Shown: in pieces, positions 60,681 to 64,000 of the stretch
Position numbering within the stretch: the first letter of the stretch is position 1
Layout: each line of letters begins with the position of its first letter
Source: Siniperca chuatsi
Lineage: Eukaryota; Chordata; Actinopteri; Centrarchiformes; Sinipercidae
Direction: 5' to 3'
Assembly (NCBI RefSeq): GCF_020085105.1
Contig: NC_058056.1
Coordinates: 1-64,000, forward strand
DNA length: 64,000 nt
Made by a program: the position numbers and the translations under genes
Notes under the pieces: model-generated
Databases searched by the model: none
What the model was told of the DNA's origin: nothing
The model's input: only the letters and a program-made list of their open reading frames with translations

Positions 60681-63600
60681 ACCAGCAATAATCACGTCTC
60701 AGATACACTTCATAGACTATGAAATTGCCTCTGCAAAAGGATAATGAATACAACTACGAGTTAAAACTGGATCTGATACAACACTCACAGCACATGTGGT
60801 GCATTTCTGAAACCTTACTGGACTGATGTTGCACAATGATTGGCTCATTGACTACAAACCCCGCCTTTTTGCATGAAATTGTAGCCATGGCTGGATGGGG
60901 AAAACCTAAGCTCTCTGGATAACCTACTTTATGAGTCTACTTTAGTTAGCCAGGCCAGGATTACAATTGTTAGTGTCGTTGAAAATGGGCTTCCATGCTT
61001 TTCATTTTAGACAGGCAATTGAAAGCAAGCCTAAAAAGCTCGATCTTTACGTATTAGTACAAGAACTGGCTAAACACTGTCAATTCATTGAGAATTTTCC
61101 ATATATGCAAATTGTTCTCCAGGAGAGATACTGGGTTATCTTTTCAATCAACAATAATGACATCTCAGAGAACCTTCCTGTATTGCCTCCAGGAAGGATG
61201 CCGATCGCAGCTACGAGTTAAAACTGGATCTGATCCAACACTCACAGCACAGGTGGCGCATTTCTGAAACCTTACTGGACTGTTGTCGCACCTGACTGGC
61301 TCATTGACTACAAACCCCGCCTTTTTGCATGAAATTGTAGCCATGGCTGGATGGGAAAAGCCTAGGCTCTCTGGATGACCTACTTTTTGAGTCGATTTTT
61401 AGTTGGCCAGACGAGAACTACAATTGTAAGTGTCGTTTAAACTGGGGTGAAATGATTCTCATTTTTGCCAAACAACTCAAAGACATGCTGAAAAGTCTTG
61501 ATCTTTACGTATTACAACAACAATTGGCCAAGCATTGTCAAACCCTAGTTGTGAGAACAAGAACGGCATAAACATTGCTTCTTGTTCTTGGATTTTCTAT
61601 TAATACACAGTGTAAAGTCTCCTGAAAGACCAACAAAAATTGCCACAGCTGACTGTATTTCAAGTCATCCAGGCGGGATATTGGGTTAAGTTTTCAACCA
61701 GCAATAATCACGTCTCAGATACACTTCATAGACTATGAAATTGCCTCTGCGAAAGGATAATGAATACAACTACGAGTTAAAACTGGATCTGATACAACAC
61801 TCACAGCACATGTGGTGCATTTCTGAAACCTTACTGGACTGATGTTGCACAATGATTGGCTCATTGACTACAAACCCCGCCTTTTTGCATGAAATTGTAG
61901 CCATGGCTGGATGGGGAAAACCTAAGCTCTCTGGATAACCTACTTTATGAGTCTACTTTAGTTAGCCAGGCCAGGATTACAATTGTTAGTGTCGTTGAAA
62001 ATGGGCTTCCATGCTTTTCATTTTAGACAGGCAATTGAAAGCAAGCCTAAAAAGCTCGATCTTTACGTATTAGTACAAGAACTGGCTAAACACTGTGAAT
62101 TCATTGAGAATTTTCCATACATGCAAATTGTTCTCCAGGAGAGATACTGGGTTATCTTTTCAATCAACAATAATGACATCTCAGAGAACCTTCCTGTATT
62201 GCCTCCAGGAAGGATGCCGATCGCAGCTACGAGTTAAAACTGGATCTGATCCAACACTCACAGCACAGGTGGCGCATTTCTGAAACCTTACTGGACTGTT
62301 GTCGCACCTGACTGGCTCATTGACTACAAACCCCGCCTTTTTGCATGAAATTGTAGCCGTGGCTGGATGGGAAAAGCCTAGGCTCTCTGGATGACCTACT
62401 TTTTGAGTCGATTTTTAGTTGGCCAGACGAGAACTACAATTGTAAGTGTCGTTTAAACTGGGGTGAAATGATTCTCATTTTTGCCAAACAACTCAAAGAC
62501 ATGCTGAAAAGTCTTGATCTTTACGTATTACAACAACAATTGGCCAAGCATTGTCAAACCCTAGTTATGAGAACAAGAACGGCATAAACATTGCTTCTTG
62601 TTCTTGGATTTTCTATTAATACACAGTGTAAAGTCTCCTGAAAGACCAACAAAAATTGCCACAGCTGACTGTATTTCAAGTCATCCAGGCGGGATATTGG
62701 GTTAAGTTTTCAACCAGCAATAATCACGTCTCAGATACACTTCATAGACTATGAAATTGCCTCTGCGAAAGGATAATGAATACAACTACGAGTTAAAACT
62801 GGATCTGATACAACACTCACAGCACATGTGGTGCATTTCTGAAACCTTACTGGACTGATGTTGCACAATGATTGGCTCATTGACTACAAACCCAGCCTTT
62901 TTGCATGAAATTGTAGCCATGGCTGGATGGGGAAAACCTAAGCTCTCTGGATAACCTACTTTATGAGTCTACTTTAGTTAGCCAGGCCAGGATTACAATT
63001 GTTAGTGTCGTTGAAAATGGGCTTCCATGCTTTTCATTTTAGACAGGCAATTGAAAGCAAGCCTAAAAAGCTCGATCTTTACGTATTAGTACAAGAACAG
63101 GCTAAACACTGTCAATTCATTGAGAATTTTCCATACATGCAAATTGTTCTCCAGGAGAGATACTGGGTTATCTTTTCAATCAACAATAATGACATCTCAG
63201 AGAACCTTCCTGTATTGCCTCCAGGAAGGATGCCGATCGCAGCTACGAGTTAAAACTGGATCTGATCCAACACTCACAGCACAGGTGGCGCATTTCTGAA
63301 ACCTTACTGGACTGTTGTCGCACCTGACTGGCTCATTGACTACAAACCCCGCCTTTTTGCATGAAATTGTAGCCGTGGCTGGATGGGAAAAGCCTAGGCT
63401 CTCTGGATGACCTACTTTTTGAGTCGATTTTTAGTTGGCCAGACGAGAACTACAATTGTAAGTGTCGTTTAAACTGGGGTGAAATGATTCTCATTTTTGC
63501 CAAACAACTCAAAGACATGCTGAAAAGTCTTGATCTTTACGTATTACAACAACAATTGGCCAAGCATTGTCAAACCCTAGTTATGAGAACAAGAACGGCA

Positions 63601-64000
63601 TAAACATTGCTTCTTGTTCTTGGATTTTCTATTAATACACAGTGTAAAGTCTCCTGAAAGACCAACAAAAATTGCCACAGCTGACTGTATTTCAAGTCAT
63701 CCAGGCGGGATATTGGGTTAAGTTTTCAACCAGCAATAATCACGTCTCAGATACACTTCATAGACTATGAAATTGCCTCTGCGAACGGATAATGAATACA
63801 ACTACGAGTTAAAACTGGATCTGATACAACACTCACAGCACATGTGGTGCATTTCTGAAACCTTACTGGACTGATGTTGCACAATGATTGGCTCATTGAC
63901 TACAAACCCCGCCTTTTGCATGGAATTGTAGCCATGGCTGGATGGGGAAAACCTAAGCTCTCTGGATAACCTACTTTATGAGTCTACTTTAGTTAGCCAG
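60681..64000 (+). repeat. Tandem array block R3, sense orientation
   Basis: About 3.3 units run to the end of the window. Just after LINE B the rare variant cctctgcaaaagg (60728-60740) appears; its complement ccttttgcagagg lies just before LINE A at 14895-14907. The next three B monomers carry the common form (61080), gaattc (62095) and acaggc (63098), as on the left of LINE A. From about 63.75 kb the sequence carries gcgaacggat and gcatggaattg, so it resembles the unit near 9.77-9.92 kb rather than the next unit in mirror order. Confidence 0.94.

Noticed and set aside
1-64000. One giant repetitive protein encoded across units
   Set aside because: The period (1,016 or 1,003 bp) is not a multiple of 3 and stops occur in every unit, so no frame runs through.

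Overview
This is a eukaryotic window, most likely from a ray-finned fish. That guess rests on three copies of a roughly 3.2-kb RTE-type (Rex3-like) LINE with a GATG tail, a kind common in teleosts; nothing in the window names the species. No intact conventional gene, rRNA or tRNA is supported.

Almost everything outside the LINEs is one tandem array. Its unit is about 1,016 bp (1,003 bp in a 13-bp deletion form). Each unit is a dimer of two related but unequal monomers, A (about 559 bp) and B (about 457 bp). The array reads on the minus strand from 1 to 39698 and on the plus strand from 39799 to 64000. The direction flips at a run of exactly 100 Ns (39699-39798), which is an assembly gap.

Layout: 1-14954 array (minus); 14969-18181 LINE A (plus); 18196-37670 array (minus); 37671-38125 array with two large internal deletions; 38126-39698 array (minus); gap; 39799-41798 array (plus); 41799-44711 LINE C (minus, damaged); 44712-49735 array full of small indels; 49736-57466 clean array (plus); 57481-60666 LINE B (minus); 60681-64000 array (plus).

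Two results stand out. First, monomers A and B differ in a codon-like way in two segments: synonymous third-position changes and conservative replacements (V/I, I/L, K/R, D/E, Q/E) in matching frames. The satellite therefore seems to descend from a protein-coding sequence, of a family I do not recognise. B monomers carry a 78-codon ATG ORF in most units. Second, LINEs A and B sit at the same position of the unit, with the same 14-bp target duplication, the same number of tail repeats and the same ordered series of marked units on both sides. LINE C sits within 14 bp of that position, after the same two marked units. One insertion has therefore been copied, either by real inverted and segmental duplication of the array or because the assembly shows one locus more than once (haplotypes or a misjoin). 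Noisy sequence beside LINE C, abrupt unmarked junctions and the gap make the assembly explanation a serious competitor.

Inside the array, larger blocks are also duplicated: about 5 kb at an offset of 19,350, and about 1.2 kb of hybrid short monomers at an offset of 31,920. The array has thus been reshaped by unequal exchange at several scales.
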